Below are positions 41,496 through 49,926 of a DNA stretch of 64,000 nucleotides, one piece after another (positions within the stretch are counted from its first letter, which is position 1; every line of letters starts with the position of its first letter). Location: NCBI RefSeq assembly GCF_024199845.1, contig NZ_JANADO010000001.1:5952001-6016000 (forward strand), in the 5' to 3' direction. Under the pieces are notes generated by a model. The model was not told the DNA's origin. It ran no database searches and saw only the letters and a list, made by a program, of their open reading frames with translations. The translations under genes and the position numbers were made by a program. The stretch comes from Bradyrhizobium sp. CCGB12 (GTDB taxonomy: Bacteria; Pseudomonadota; Alphaproteobacteria; Rhizobiales; Xanthobacteraceae).

Positions 41496-42035
41496 CCGCC
41501 AAGGCGCAGAAAAGCTCGTGGTCCTAAGAAAAATGGCGAGGTCGGACTTGTAAAGGATTTGCAGCCGTCGTGTTGCATTGGAGTTGTCTTGCAAGGCGGC
41601 GGCCTTGACGTACCAAACCACCGCCTCCCGCTGGTCGGGAGCGACGCCGTCCCCATTTTCAAACGAGTCTGCCAAGTTTAGCTGGCCAAATTCGTCTCCC
41701 GCTTCCGCGGATTTCTTGAGCCAGACAAAAGACTTTGCGTAGTCCTTTGAGACGCCGAAGCCTCGAAAATACATGATGCCGAGAATATTCTGCGCCTTGG
41801 GATCACCTCTCTCTGCTGCCGCCTCGGCAAAACGCTTCGCGGCATCCGCTTCCGTCGCATCATGGAGAATCTCTGCCAGAAAATAGAGGTCTCCTATCGC
41901 TTCAATTGACCCACCCGCTGCGGCAGACTCAATTAGGGCGAATCCGGCTTTCTTCCCTAGCGGACCGCCACGGAGTATCAGCAGCCAAGCTGCCTCATCT
42001 CTATCATCATCCGTAGCGCCGGCTGGGTTTTCCAA
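41265..42035 (-). CDS. Sel1-repeat protein, C terminus probably altered
   Basis: A 256-residue frame with Sel1-like helical repeats, for example AEAAAERGDPKAQNILGIMYFRG and KKSAEAGDEFGQLNLADSF. Such repeats mediate protein contacts. The repeats end near residue 165; the last 90 residues are antisense to lysR and unlike any Sel1 protein. The break, near 41500, looks like a junction where a longer gene was cut and fused to foreign DNA. The start may also be incomplete, since a related short frame overlaps upstream. Confidence 0.6.
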   Translation of the reverse strand: MENPAGATDDDRDEAAWLLILRGGPLGKKAGFALIESAAAGGSIEAIGDLYFLAEILHDATEADAAKRFAEAAAERGDPKAQNILGIMYFRGFGVSKDYAKSFVWLKKSAEAGDEFGQLNLADSFENGDGVAPDQREAVVWYVKAAALQDNSNATRRLQILYKSDLAIFLRTTSFSAPWRSSGTNTPTSRGTALQNSGIGAAAPRGRGGSGLVRQTVGNSADELSQPPVGGGMMGPVCPGHAYLKRLGEGTRSRDD

Positions 42036-42238
42036 TCCCGTTCGATTACTTGCTTATCATCATCCGTCATCCGCGACAGGACCTCGATCGGGAGGTCGTT
42101 AAGTTGGAAGACTGAAGCCGCCGCCCGCAGCGTCCTCACTTCAAGGTTGTTGCACAAAGCTACCTCGATGAGCGGATCAGCAACATTCCTGAGTTCGCGA
42201 ACGCGAGAGCGGGTCGGCGCGGCCCTTGCGGGCTCCAA
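41978..42238 (-). CDS. hypothetical reading frame upstream of the Sel1 gene
   Basis: An 86-codon frame ending RMTDDDKQVIERDWKTQPALRM and overlapping the Sel1 frame by 58 bases. It has no recognisable domain. It could be a separate small protein or the N-terminal part of the Sel1 gene separated by a frameshift. Only weak support. Confidence 0.3.
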   Translation of the reverse strand: MEPARAAPTRSRVRELRNVADPLIEVALCNNLEVRTLRAAASVFQLNDLPIEVLSRMTDDDKQVIERDWKTQPALRMMIEMRQLGC

Positions 42239-42262
42239 AGGGTTTAGTCAGCTCGTGGCGGC

Positions 42263-42760
42263 TCATGCGACATCGATGGCCGGAAACCGAGCGATGGCGT
42301 TCGCCTTAGTGGTCACTTCACCATACCCCTCTGAGACATTGCGCGGCGCATGTCCCGGAATGGCATCCAGCACGCACATCTCAACGCCCTGATCAATGCC
42401 GACAGTCTTGAAGCGTTGGCGTCAGCCGTTGCTCGGATCAACGTTATTATCCTTCACCACCTCACGCACGAACTCATTGACCTTGTTACGCGCCGTCTTC
42501 ACAGACGTTTCGGATGCCCAGCTTCCGGCCAAGGGGCAATGAACAGATAGCGTCCTAGATCTCTGGAAAGCCTGTTCGGGCGAGTTTCCCATGCAAAATA
42601 ACGTCTCTGGCTTCGTCACGACCACAACCGGCACCGCCGCAAATGCGCATTCGCCTCCATGCCGCGCTCGAAAAACCCGTTCCCAATGAACATAGTTTTC
42701 GCGCGTCACCGCCGGAAGCAGAAGTTGGGTTAGCGGCAGTGGTTTGCAATTTTTGGCCAT
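42263..42760 (-). pseudogene. tyrosine recombinase C-terminal relic with in-frame TGA, fused to an unknown 5' part
   Basis: A frame with a strong AGGAGG ribosome site starts at 42760 and runs 112 codons to a TGA at 42422-42424. The same frame then continues to 42263. Across that TGA it reads as a phage-type integrase: NKVNEFVREVVKDNNVDPSNG, stop, RQRFKTVGIDQGVEMCVLDA and IPGHAPRNVSEGYGEVTT. The stop is where integrases of this family have Trp (TGG to TGA). The box II arginine and the GHAPRN...Y tail are present. The first 80 or so residues do not resemble an integrase. The gene is broken. Confidence 0.65.
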
Positions 42761-42775
42761 GCTTTCCTCCTAATG

Positions 42776-42787
42776 TGAACTAGTTCA
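42776..42787. promoter_or_regulatory. palindromic operator-like site
   Basis: TGAACTAGTTCA is a perfect 12-bp palindrome in the 97-bp space between the divergent starts at 42760 and 42858. It could be a repressor operator for one or both sides. Confidence 0.35.
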
Positions 42788-42857
42788 TATTCTCGCTCTC
42801 TAGCGAGCACTACCTTTGCTCGTACTAAGTCGGACGCGCTTCTTCCGGAGGGAAGAT

Positions 42858-43760
42858 ATGAGTATGTGCGGACGGACTATATCCAGCATCCAGAATGCGA
42901 TCCACACCACATTAATAGCTGCAGCGGTTGCGTCGCTCTGCACCGGATCAGCATTTGCGCAATCCCCAACAGCCTCCCAAATTCGAAAGCAACAAGAAGC
43001 CCTGATTTGGACGACCTACTACGAGGGCCTTGTTGACGGAAAAGTCGGTGAAGGCACGCTTGCGGCTATTAAGAATTTCCAGGCTAGCATCGGGCATCCA
43101 GTAACAGGCCAGCTGACTTCACTGGAAGAAGACCAACTTCTGCGGGAAGGGCGAGCTCGTCGTACTCAAGCGGGGTTTAAGCAGTTTACAGACAATGCAG
43201 CAGGGGTATCAGTCGGTATTCCCTTGGGCTTGGTGCAGGGACCAACAGAGACGAAATGGGGCAACCACTGGTACAGCAAGAAAAATGGGCTCGTTGTTGA
43301 GACCCTGCGGTTCGGGACCGAAGTGTCGCTCAAAGAGCTCTTTGATAGGCTCCTCAGAATCAATGACAGGAAGGTCGCATATCAGCGCTTCGTTGAAAAC
43401 GCTTGGTTCGTGATTGCTGCATTTGAGGGGAAAGCCGCTGTCTATGTCCGCGCCGATGTCGTAACGCCAACGAACCAGCCATCAGAGATACGCGGATTTT
43501 CCGTTTGGATGAGCAAGGATCGGCCTCCCGAGTACCAAGCAATTCCTCCAGCGATGCTCTCTAGCTTTAGATCCAACACCGACCGAAAGAATGACGCTTC
43601 GTCGAGTGAAACGGTTGGCAGGGCTCCACCTACCGTTGTGAATCCGCCTCCTGTTGTGATTCAAACGAGCAAATCCGCGGTCAGCGTTTTGGATTGCTAT
43701 AAGGGACTTGGAGATTGTCCGGCGGCTATGACCCCCGCTCCGGTTGCCGCGTTTAAGTAG
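42858..43760 (+). CDS. exported protein with peptidoglycan-binding-like N-terminal domain
   Basis: A 300-residue protein with a signal peptide (HTTLIAAAVASLCTGSAFAQS). After it, residues about 50-100 (TYYEGLVDGKVGEGTLAAIKNFQ and SIGHPVTGQLTSLEED) match the PG_binding_1 helix pattern, in which D/G-x-G-x-T-x-x-A-I-x-x-F is typical. The remainder is of unknown fold, with a proline-rich C terminus. The ATG at 42858 has GGAGGGAAG just upstream, so a start 14 codons earlier is unlikely. It heads a four-gene run with the metalloprotease gene. Role unknown; probably periplasmic. Confidence 0.65.
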   Translation: MSMCGRTISSIQNAIHTTLIAAAVASLCTGSAFAQSPTASQIRKQQEALIWTTYYEGLVDGKVGEGTLAAIKNFQASIGHPVTGQLTSLEEDQLLREGRARRTQAGFKQFTDNAAGVSVGIPLGLVQGPTETKWGNHWYSKKNGLVVETLRFGTEVSLKELFDRLLRINDRKVAYQRFVENAWFVIAAFEGKAAVYVRADVVTPTNQPSEIRGFSVWMSKDRPPEYQAIPPAMLSSFRSNTDRKNDASSSETVGRAPPTVVNPPPVVIQTSKSAVSVLDCYKGLGDCPAAMTPAPVAAFK

Positions 43761-43790
43761 TATTGAGCCGCAGCATTAAGAGATATCGCC

Positions 43791-44492
43791 ATGTGTGTTG
43801 CATGCTCGCGACGCGCCCTGATCGTCGGGTCGATTTCGATCCTGATGTCAAGCCAAACCGCTTCCCATGCGATCGATAGCACTCGCGTTGCCTGCGTTTC
43901 TCAAAGTCCGCCGTCCGATTACAATGACATGAAATCCAAATCGGGTGATCCGGCCTTTGATCGAGCGCTGATAGCAGAATTGAAGCGCATCATCACGGTG
44001 ATTCCCATCGACCCTGGCTTCAAGTTTGTCAACGCCAGGAACGCAGGGGCCACGCCTGAGACTATCGTCCATGGAACAAAGGGGACTGTTTTAATCGGAC
44101 TCAGGTTGGTTAATGAGCTTCTCAAGCCGAGCCAAGGAGGCATCACGGTAGCCTGCGTGTTAGCACACGAGTGCGGTCACATATTCCAGTTCTTCTCGGC
44201 TGAGAGATATTATGATCGTTTGAGCGGCTCAACGGAACGTTTGCGCGAGCTTCATGCAGACGTCCTCGCCGGATACTATTTGGCTAAAAAAATGGGATCC
44301 GATCCCGGCGCTATGCGCGATGTACTGAGAGCATTCATTGCCTTGGGCGCTTACGAGAACGCGTCGCCGGATGACCATGGATCTCCGGGGCAGCGATGTG
44401 CGGCCTTGGATAAGGGATATACGTTGTCATTAGGTGGGCAAACGTTCGAGGCTTCAGCGCGCGAGGGAGCGTCTTATGTGCAAGGACTATAG
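43791..44492 (+). CDS. predicted exported zinc metalloprotease (HExxH)
   Basis: A 233-residue protein with an N-terminal hydrophobic export signal (about residues 9-26). The active-site helix is VLAHECGHIFQ, giving His126, Glu127 and His130. RLRELHADVLAGYY about 25 residues later is where the third zinc ligand of gluzincin-type or M48-like enzymes lies (Glu153 or Asp157). It follows the previous gene by 30 bp and overlaps the next one, so it belongs to the same operon. Substrate unknown; export to the periplasm is predicted. Confidence 0.75.
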   Translation: MCVACSRRALIVGSISILMSSQTASHAIDSTRVACVSQSPPSDYNDMKSKSGDPAFDRALIAELKRIITVIPIDPGFKFVNARNAGATPETIVHGTKGTVLIGLRLVNELLKPSQGGITVACVLAHECGHIFQFFSAERYYDRLSGSTERLRELHADVLAGYYLAKKMGSDPGAMRDVLRAFIALGAYENASPDDHGSPGQRCAALDKGYTLSLGGQTFEASAREGASYVQGL

Positions 44493-44988
44493 AAAGAATT
44501 CAGCCCAACTCCTTTTGGCCATGGGCACGTGGAGTTGCCTGATTTCACCAAGTGCCTGCGAGGAATCTATACCTCCTCCACCCATACTCCAGAATCCCCT
44601 GAGTTCAGGGGCTACTCTCGCTGGATTCTTTTCGTCGAAGACTCCTTACGAGTTTTGGTTGACTTGCTTGATCGGCATTCTTGGCCTGGCGATTATCTGC
44701 GCACTTATCTTTACACTACGGAAAGCTACCAATGCTCGGCCTGACGACATTGCCCGCCCGGTAATCATTCTTACGGTCATCACCGGGACTCTCATCTTGG
44801 TGACAGTCGGCTACAGCAATGAACAGATTGCACCCGCCTTTGGACTGTTCGGAACGATCATCGGGTACATGCTCGGCCGTTTTGCCCAATCTGCGGCTGC
44901 TCCTGACCCAAGTGATTCTCAACAAAGCACTGCTCCCCCATCATCGGGAAAGCGTCCGAATACCGAAGAAGTTAGGAGCGCAGCATGA
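44476..44988 (+). CDS. small inner-membrane protein of unknown function
   Basis: A 170-residue protein with an N-terminal hydrophobic region (AQLLLAMGTWSCLIS) and three further membrane segments (FWLTCLIGILGLAIICALIF, PVIILTVITGTLILVTVGY and APAFGLFGTIIGYMLGRF). The C-terminal tail is rich in Pro and Ser. The ATG at 44476 lies inside the end of the metalloprotease gene and has GGGAG upstream. Not recognised as any family. Confidence 0.55.
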   Translation: MCKDYRKNSAQLLLAMGTWSCLISPSACEESIPPPPILQNPLSSGATLAGFFSSKTPYEFWLTCLIGILGLAIICALIFTLRKATNARPDDIARPVIILTVITGTLILVTVGYSNEQIAPAFGLFGTIIGYMLGRFAQSAAAPDPSDSQQSTAPPSSGKRPNTEEVRSAA

Positions 44989-45416
44989 AGGTCAGCGCGA
45001 GGATTCCGGCCTACTTTCTGCTCGCAATAGGACTGGTGACGCATGCCGTCGCTGGGGATTCTGCAACGCCGAGGCCGCCGATCGGTCCTCGGGAAGGAGG
45101 AATAGCTCAGTTAGCTCCTCCGTCTCTTATTTTGAACTCCCCACCTAAGCCTGGTGATATTCGCATCAGGAATCCCGGTCCTTACACCTTAGTGTTTTCT
45201 TACTGGAACGGGCAGTCTGCATGGCAAACCCTATCGATTGAACCTAAGCAGTCGATAGACTTTTCGTGTGCAAAATGCGGTGAGATGGTTTCGGTCTCGT
45301 ACCACGATGGAAAGGAGAATAAGACGGTCAAGACAACAACTGGCCGTACCTACCTATTTTGGCCTGGACAGGCGAATGCCTGGGTTTTGGTTTTAGCGTC
45401 TTCCGCATCCGAGTAG
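44985..45416 (+). CDS. exported protein of unknown function
   Basis: A 143-residue protein with a signal peptide (RIPAYFLLAIGLVTHAVAGDS). The mature part contains RIRNPGPYTLVFSYWNGQSAWQTL, a beta-rich pattern, and the pair CAKC near residue 96. Its start overlaps the preceding stop (ATGA), so it is the last gene of the four-gene operon. No known family recognised. Confidence 0.55.
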   Translation: MKVSARIPAYFLLAIGLVTHAVAGDSATPRPPIGPREGGIAQLAPPSLILNSPPKPGDIRIRNPGPYTLVFSYWNGQSAWQTLSIEPKQSIDFSCAKCGEMVSVSYHDGKENKTVKTTTGRTYLFWPGQANAWVLVLASSASE

Positions 45417-45669
45417 CTGTGTTCGAGTCGAATGCCCTGCTCTCGTTTCGGTCTGTGCGTAGCCGATGCACTAGATTACTTATTCGTATACTGCTGCCGC
45501 CCAGCCATCAGCTCGTCGATGAGCGTACCGATATCCAGCTGCTGCGCGGCTCGCAAATGCCCCCTCGTTCTGCCAACTTTGCGCGGTTTAGTCGTTCTCT
45601 GTTCGGCATCCTCGTTGGCTCCCCTTGCGCCGCCTGCACCTCTGCTCAAAATCCATCAGATCGTGACCT

Positions 45670-46031
45670 CTAGGGTGCTCTGACGGAGTCCATGGAGTGG
45701 GTGCCGCCCAGAAGCTCGGCGAACACCTCACGTTCAAGCTCCTCCAGGTCGAGGACCGGAGGTACATCCCCAGAAGCGTTGTGCGGCGAAAGTGCGCTGA
45801 CGGCTTCATCAAACAGTTTGCTCACTTGTACGCCGCCCGGTGGTCCCGACTCTTTGCTTCTTTCAAATCCTTAGTCTGGAGAGACCGAACAAGTTCGCGT
45901 TTGAAACGCCCAGTCTTGGTATTGATCAAATCGCCAAAACCATCCCGCATATGAGGCGGTACTGACTTCTCAGCCAGAGCTTCAGGGAGCCTTTTTCGGA
46001 ACTCGTAGGTGCCGGATGCTCGCCGCTACAT
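45670..46031 (-). pseudogene. tyrosine recombinase N-terminal relic
   Basis: The minus strand gives RRASGTYEFRKRLPEALAEK, then SVPPHMRDGFGDLINTKTGR and FKRELVRSLQTKDLKEAKSR, the arm-binding N-terminal part of a Bradyrhizobium-type phage integrase. After HRAAYK the frame stops and continues one base later as VSKLFDEAVSALSP and on to 45670. A stop follows directly after the presumed ATG. The catalytic domain is missing. It lies 113 bp from the att-like copy at 46144, as expected for an integrase next to its attachment site. Confidence 0.6.
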
Positions 46032-46143
46032 GTAGGTCGAAACCGCCATTGTGGACCACCTTTGTGGGCTACGCTTGTGTAGCAGGCGGCTTCTCTAAGC
46101 TCATGATTGCTTAGAGTTTTCAGCTCTTCAATGACTTAGGATT

Positions 46144-46162
46144 GGCTGGCGCTCCCTAGGGG
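46144..46162. repeat. att-like copy 1 (tRNA 3'-end sequence)
   Basis: GGCTGGCGCTCCCTAGGGG, identical to the acceptor-end sequence of the tRNA fragment at 53476-53503 over GCTGGCGCTCCCTAGGGG. Beyond it, GAGACGA and a CGGCTT block 56 bp from GCTCCCT also match copy 2. Two GCTACCA motifs follow near 46229 and 46241. Confidence 0.6.
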
Positions 46163-46733
46163 AGACGATGGGCGCTCCAAGAAAGCCTTTTAAAATCAGC
46201 ACAAATCGGCTTGGCTGCTTCACCATTGCTACCACTACCTGCTACCACCTTCAATGGCTCATCGTTGGGCCGTCATGCTGACCACCCATCTTTAATCGAC
46301 TTGTTATTCTGCTCGCCTCGCGAGCCGCCCTCGCGATTTCCGCACTGGCGGAAGCTGCCGGGGTTTGAAAGGGCTCCAAGATTAGGTGTTTCATGAAGCC
46401 GGAAATGTCTCATCCGAAGACAGATCCTTTTCCATACGAGCAGACGGTAAAGTTCGCGACCCCTTTGGCGATGCGCCACAAATTGGGCTTAAGGCAGGAG
46501 CCGAGGTAACTCCTAGATAGGTCAAATGAAACAGCGGGTCCTTCCCTGACTTATTGCATCACCAAGGAGTTTGTGCGCGGCGGGTTGGGATGCGACCGTC
46601 TTGGACACTGCGATCCCATGTCACCCTTCAACCTTATCGTTGAGGTTGCAATACTTGGCCGCCAAGAGATATGATCGAAGAATTTCAAGAAGCCGATATG
46701 CAATAGAGCGACACGCTCTGACGGGTTGGATGC

Positions 46734-47912
46734 ATGCTAAATCGCCGCATCATCACGATGTATATCGCGTCGAGCTCTGACCCAAGCGTGGCAGTTAGTG
46801 CGGGTCATGAGGCTTCCGGCAGGCCGTCCTTTGCCGCATTTGACGAGAAGGACCCAGCGCTATCTACACTTCGTCGGCAGAATAAAGTCAGAATGGAAGC
46901 GCCTAGCTTTGGGATAAAACTTATCCAGCCGCGGAAGTTCTCGAAGTCTTCGAATCCCTCCGCGCCGCCTATTAGCTGGGGCATTGAAGCGACAGCAGCA
47001 AGCCGGTCTCCGTTTGATGGTAGTGGCATTACCGTCGCAATCCTCGATACGGGAATAGATCGTTGCCATCCCGCATTTGAAGGTATTGATATTTGCGAAA
47101 AGGACTTCACGGGCGAGGGCGCGGGCGATGCAAATGGACATGGCACTCATTGCGCGGGCACCATTTGTGGACGAGATGTCAACGGAACGCGGATAGGCAT
47201 AGCACGTGGCATAAAAAAGCTTTTGGTTGGAAAGGTTTTGGGGCAATCGGGATCGGGATCAACCGAAGCAATCTTCGACGCATTGCAGTAGGCGGTGACG
47301 AACAAAGCCAACATTATTTCGATGTCTCTGGGACTGGATTTCCCCGGAGTTCAGGCCGCTCTTGTCGAAGCTAAATATCCTACCAAGGTCGCCACTTCTC
47401 TCGCTCTTGAGGGTTATCGCAACAACGTCCGCTTGTTCGACAAAGTCGCTGAATTGGTGAATTCTGGCGAGTTCTTAAACAGAAGAGCGCTAATAGTGGC
47501 CGCCACAGGCAATGACAGCCGCCGCGATGTATCGAGCAATTATATTATTGCAAAAGGCCCGCCGGCTGCCGCCGATGGGATACTTGCAGTCGGCGCTGTG
47601 CAGAAAACCGGCAATAAGGACCGGCCTTACAAAGTAGCATCCTTTTCGAATTCAAAAGCCGGAATCGCTGCTCCGGGTGTTGGAATTTGGTCAGCGGCAA
47701 TTGAAGGAGGCCTGAAAGCGCTATCCGGGACAAGCATGGCAACGCCTCACGTTGCGGGGATAGCTGCCTTGTGGGCCCAAAAATCGTTACAGGATAACGA
47801 CGGCGACCTGGCCATCGGAGATGTTCTCGATAACCTCCGATTTTATGCACAAAGGAGCGAGGAGTTCGCGAACGACGACGTTGGAAGAGGCCTCGTGCAG
47901 GCGCCAACGTAG
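46734..47912 (+). pseudogene. S8 (subtilisin-like) serine protease interrupted by one in-frame TAG
   Basis: A single 392-codon frame encoding a subtilase with no signal peptide. The catalytic Asp105 is in VAILDTGIDRCHP, His136 in NGHGTHCAGTICG, the oxyanion Asn about 260 in VAATGNDS, and Ser334 in SGTSMATPHVAGIAALWA. Codon 186 is TAG, between DALQ and AVTNKANIISMSLG; related subtilases have Trp here (QWAVTNKA), so a TGG to TAG change is likely. Without readthrough or suppression only the Asp/His half is made. It heads an operon with a membrane trypsin-like protease and a cysteine-rich exported protein. Start at 46734 or 46758. Confidence 0.8.
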
Positions 47913-47983
47913 GCTTCGATTATCCTCCTAATCGATCAGCTCATTTCGAAGACGCATCATTACTTTCATACTCTGGTGGCGTT

Positions 47984-49030
47984 TTGGATAACACGAAGGT
48001 CTCTTGGATAGCAGTATTGGTCGATCTACATGGCCGTCCGCACGGAATGGCATTCCTGGTTGATTCGGATACGGCAATCACCTGCGCGCATGTAGTCAAC
48101 GAGACGCTCGGACGAGGCCTAGCATCTCTCGACAAGCCCAAGCCTGAAGACCGCGTGACCCTCCGCTTCTACTCGAAGGACGAGCGAAAAGCTTCGGTCA
48201 AAGAATGGTATCCGCCGGGCAATGATACGGAATGCAACGACATTTGCATTTTGCGGCTAGCTGCCTCGGCTCCTCAAAGAATTGCGGCGCCTCGCATGTC
48301 AGAGGCCAAGAAGGGCCTTCCATTTGCGGCATATCGTTGCACTGCACTGGACAGCCCGTTCGAAGTGGCCAAGGGAATTATTGATGAAGGTGTTGATGGC
48401 GGCTATTTCCAGATTGAGCCGTCGGGATCTAGCCCTTTTCTTCGCCCGGGCTTTAGTGGCAGTCCAGCTGTATCTCAAAGAACGTCAGCTATTCTCGGCA
48501 TGGTGGCAAGAGTAACGCCTGAAAGTAATATCGGCCACATCATCGGCGCCCAAGCCATTCAGAGAGTCTATCCTACCGCTCGCTTAACTGCGGAAGGGCT
48601 AAGTGGACCGTATAATTTGCGGCGCATCGCTCTACAAGCAATCGTGCCTTTGGTATTGATCGCAGCGGTTTATGGCATCCTTCAATATTTGGACATGCGG
48701 CATCAGGTGACAGTGCTGTCCTGCAGATCAGACATACAGCCGCTGATAGAACGAGGCAATTCAACCCTATCACTGTTCAATCAACAAAAGGACGGTTCGT
48801 CGAAACAGGAAGCGACACTGCAACGGGTCCGCTTCATGATCAAAGCTCTTGAGGGAAAGGTGTCGCTCAAGAACGCCGAAAGTAATCTGTCTGATTTGGA
48901 CGGGGAACTTGCGGGAATGTTGAGCGATTTATCGAAAGACCTATCTCGAATAAAAGATAGTATGGGGCAAGCCCAACGTGATCTTGAGGCAGCCCAAAAG
49001 GAACTGAGGCTTTGCGGAGTAATCCGATGA
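47984..49030 (+). CDS. membrane-anchored trypsin-like serine protease
   Basis: A 348-residue protein with a complete trypsin-like catalytic triad: His36 in TAITCAHVV, Asp86 in NDICILRL and Ser158 in RPGFSGSPAV. There is no signal peptide. One membrane segment follows at about residues 214-236 (ALQAIVPLVLIAAVYGILQY), then a helical, coiled-coil-like tail (SNLSDLDGELAGMLSDLSKD and on). The protease domain would therefore sit in the cytoplasm and the tail outside. The start appears to be TTG, 71 bp after the subtilase. It overlaps the next gene (ATGA). Substrate unknown. Confidence 0.75.
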   Translation: MDNTKVSWIAVLVDLHGRPHGMAFLVDSDTAITCAHVVNETLGRGLASLDKPKPEDRVTLRFYSKDERKASVKEWYPPGNDTECNDICILRLAASAPQRIAAPRMSEAKKGLPFAAYRCTALDSPFEVAKGIIDEGVDGGYFQIEPSGSSPFLRPGFSGSPAVSQRTSAILGMVARVTPESNIGHIIGAQAIQRVYPTARLTAEGLSGPYNLRRIALQAIVPLVLIAAVYGILQYLDMRHQVTVLSCRSDIQPLIERGNSTLSLFNQQKDGSSKQEATLQRVRFMIKALEGKVSLKNAESNLSDLDGELAGMLSDLSKDLSRIKDSMGQAQRDLEAAQKELRLCGVIR

Positions 49031-49926
49031 AGGGTCTCGTTGGCGTCCTCCTGCTATTAATTTGTTGCGGTTCAGCCAAGGCGCAAGAATTTATAGAAAG
49101 GTTCGGCTTCCAAGTCCCGACGCAAGGTTACTTTCGGTCCTGCAGCACCTCGCAAGAGTGCAACCCTTCTCGGGACTGCAGCCAGACGACAGACTGTTCG
49201 ATGCCAGTAGCTAATTGTCGACAATGCATCGCGAAGTTTCCCGGTGGAAAAATTTGCATCAATGATCCCGCTTGCGAAGCTTCAAATGCTGCAAGGAGGA
49301 CTACCTGCGAGTATCAAAAGACCAGCGCCAGGTTGCAGTGCGAAGCCGAAAAGTCGGTAAACAAATTAGCTTGCGAGGCAAACAAGACAACTGCGCTTAC
49401 TCAATGTCAGACGACGAAGGAACAAGAACAGGCGGCCGCCCAACCCTTCGTCGCCAGCTTTAGTGCCGTGATAAAGCTCGAGGGTCGCCCATGGGTTCTG
49501 CCGACAAATGTCAGGCAGATTGTGGAAGAAGTGTTGGGGGGAGGCGATCTGTCATCGCTAAGATTCTTCAGGGAACAACCGACGGGTTTTGCTAACTCAA
49601 TCCAAGCATGGTTGCAGTATGGAGGCGGCCTGATTGACGAAAAGGCACTTCCAAAAGTGGCTTGGATTCAATTCACTGGAGCGCAGAGCTTTAGCAACAC
49701 GACCGTTCTAAAGCCATTCGAGGAGCTTTCAATCGGGGAGGCTTTCCGATCCGCCATTGTCTATAAGCTATTCCAAATGCGCCCCGAGGAACTAGCTCAA
49801 TTAAAGGCTTCAGATTTCGATTTCCAGACATTTATTAATCGAGCGCGAAATCAAATTTGTCAGGGCGAAAAGATTGTCGACAAGAAAATTGATTGCGATC
49901 AGATCGTGTCCTTGGTGCGAGAATAA
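49027..49926 (+). CDS. exported cysteine-rich protein of unknown function
   Basis: A 299-residue protein with a signal peptide (MKGLVGVLLLLICCGSAKAQ). The mature N terminus is cysteine-rich (SCSTSQECNPSRDCSQTTDC and on), followed by a helical stretch with cysteine about every 10 residues (TTCEYQKTSARLQCEAEKS, LACEANKTTALTQCQTTKE). The C-terminal 170 residues are mixed and unrecognised. The ATG at 49027 overlaps the protease stop, so the two are coupled. The cysteines suggest a disulfide-linked periplasmic or surface protein. Confidence 0.6.
   Translation: MKGLVGVLLLLICCGSAKAQEFIERFGFQVPTQGYFRSCSTSQECNPSRDCSQTTDCSMPVANCRQCIAKFPGGKICINDPACEASNAARRTTCEYQKTSARLQCEAEKSVNKLACEANKTTALTQCQTTKEQEQAAAQPFVASFSAVIKLEGRPWVLPTNVRQIVEEVLGGGDLSSLRFFREQPTGFANSIQAWLQYGGGLIDEKALPKVAWIQFTGAQSFSNTTVLKPFEELSIGEAFRSAIVYKLFQMRPEELAQLKASDFDFQTFINRARNQICQGEKIVDKKIDCDQIVSLVRE

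Larger units (their letters stand above)
45417..46733. other. about 1.3 kb between two cargo operons, with an integrase relic and an att-like site
   Basis: The only supportable content is the N-terminal integrase relic at 45670-46031 and the tRNA-end-like sequence at 46144-46162. Confidence 0.5.
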
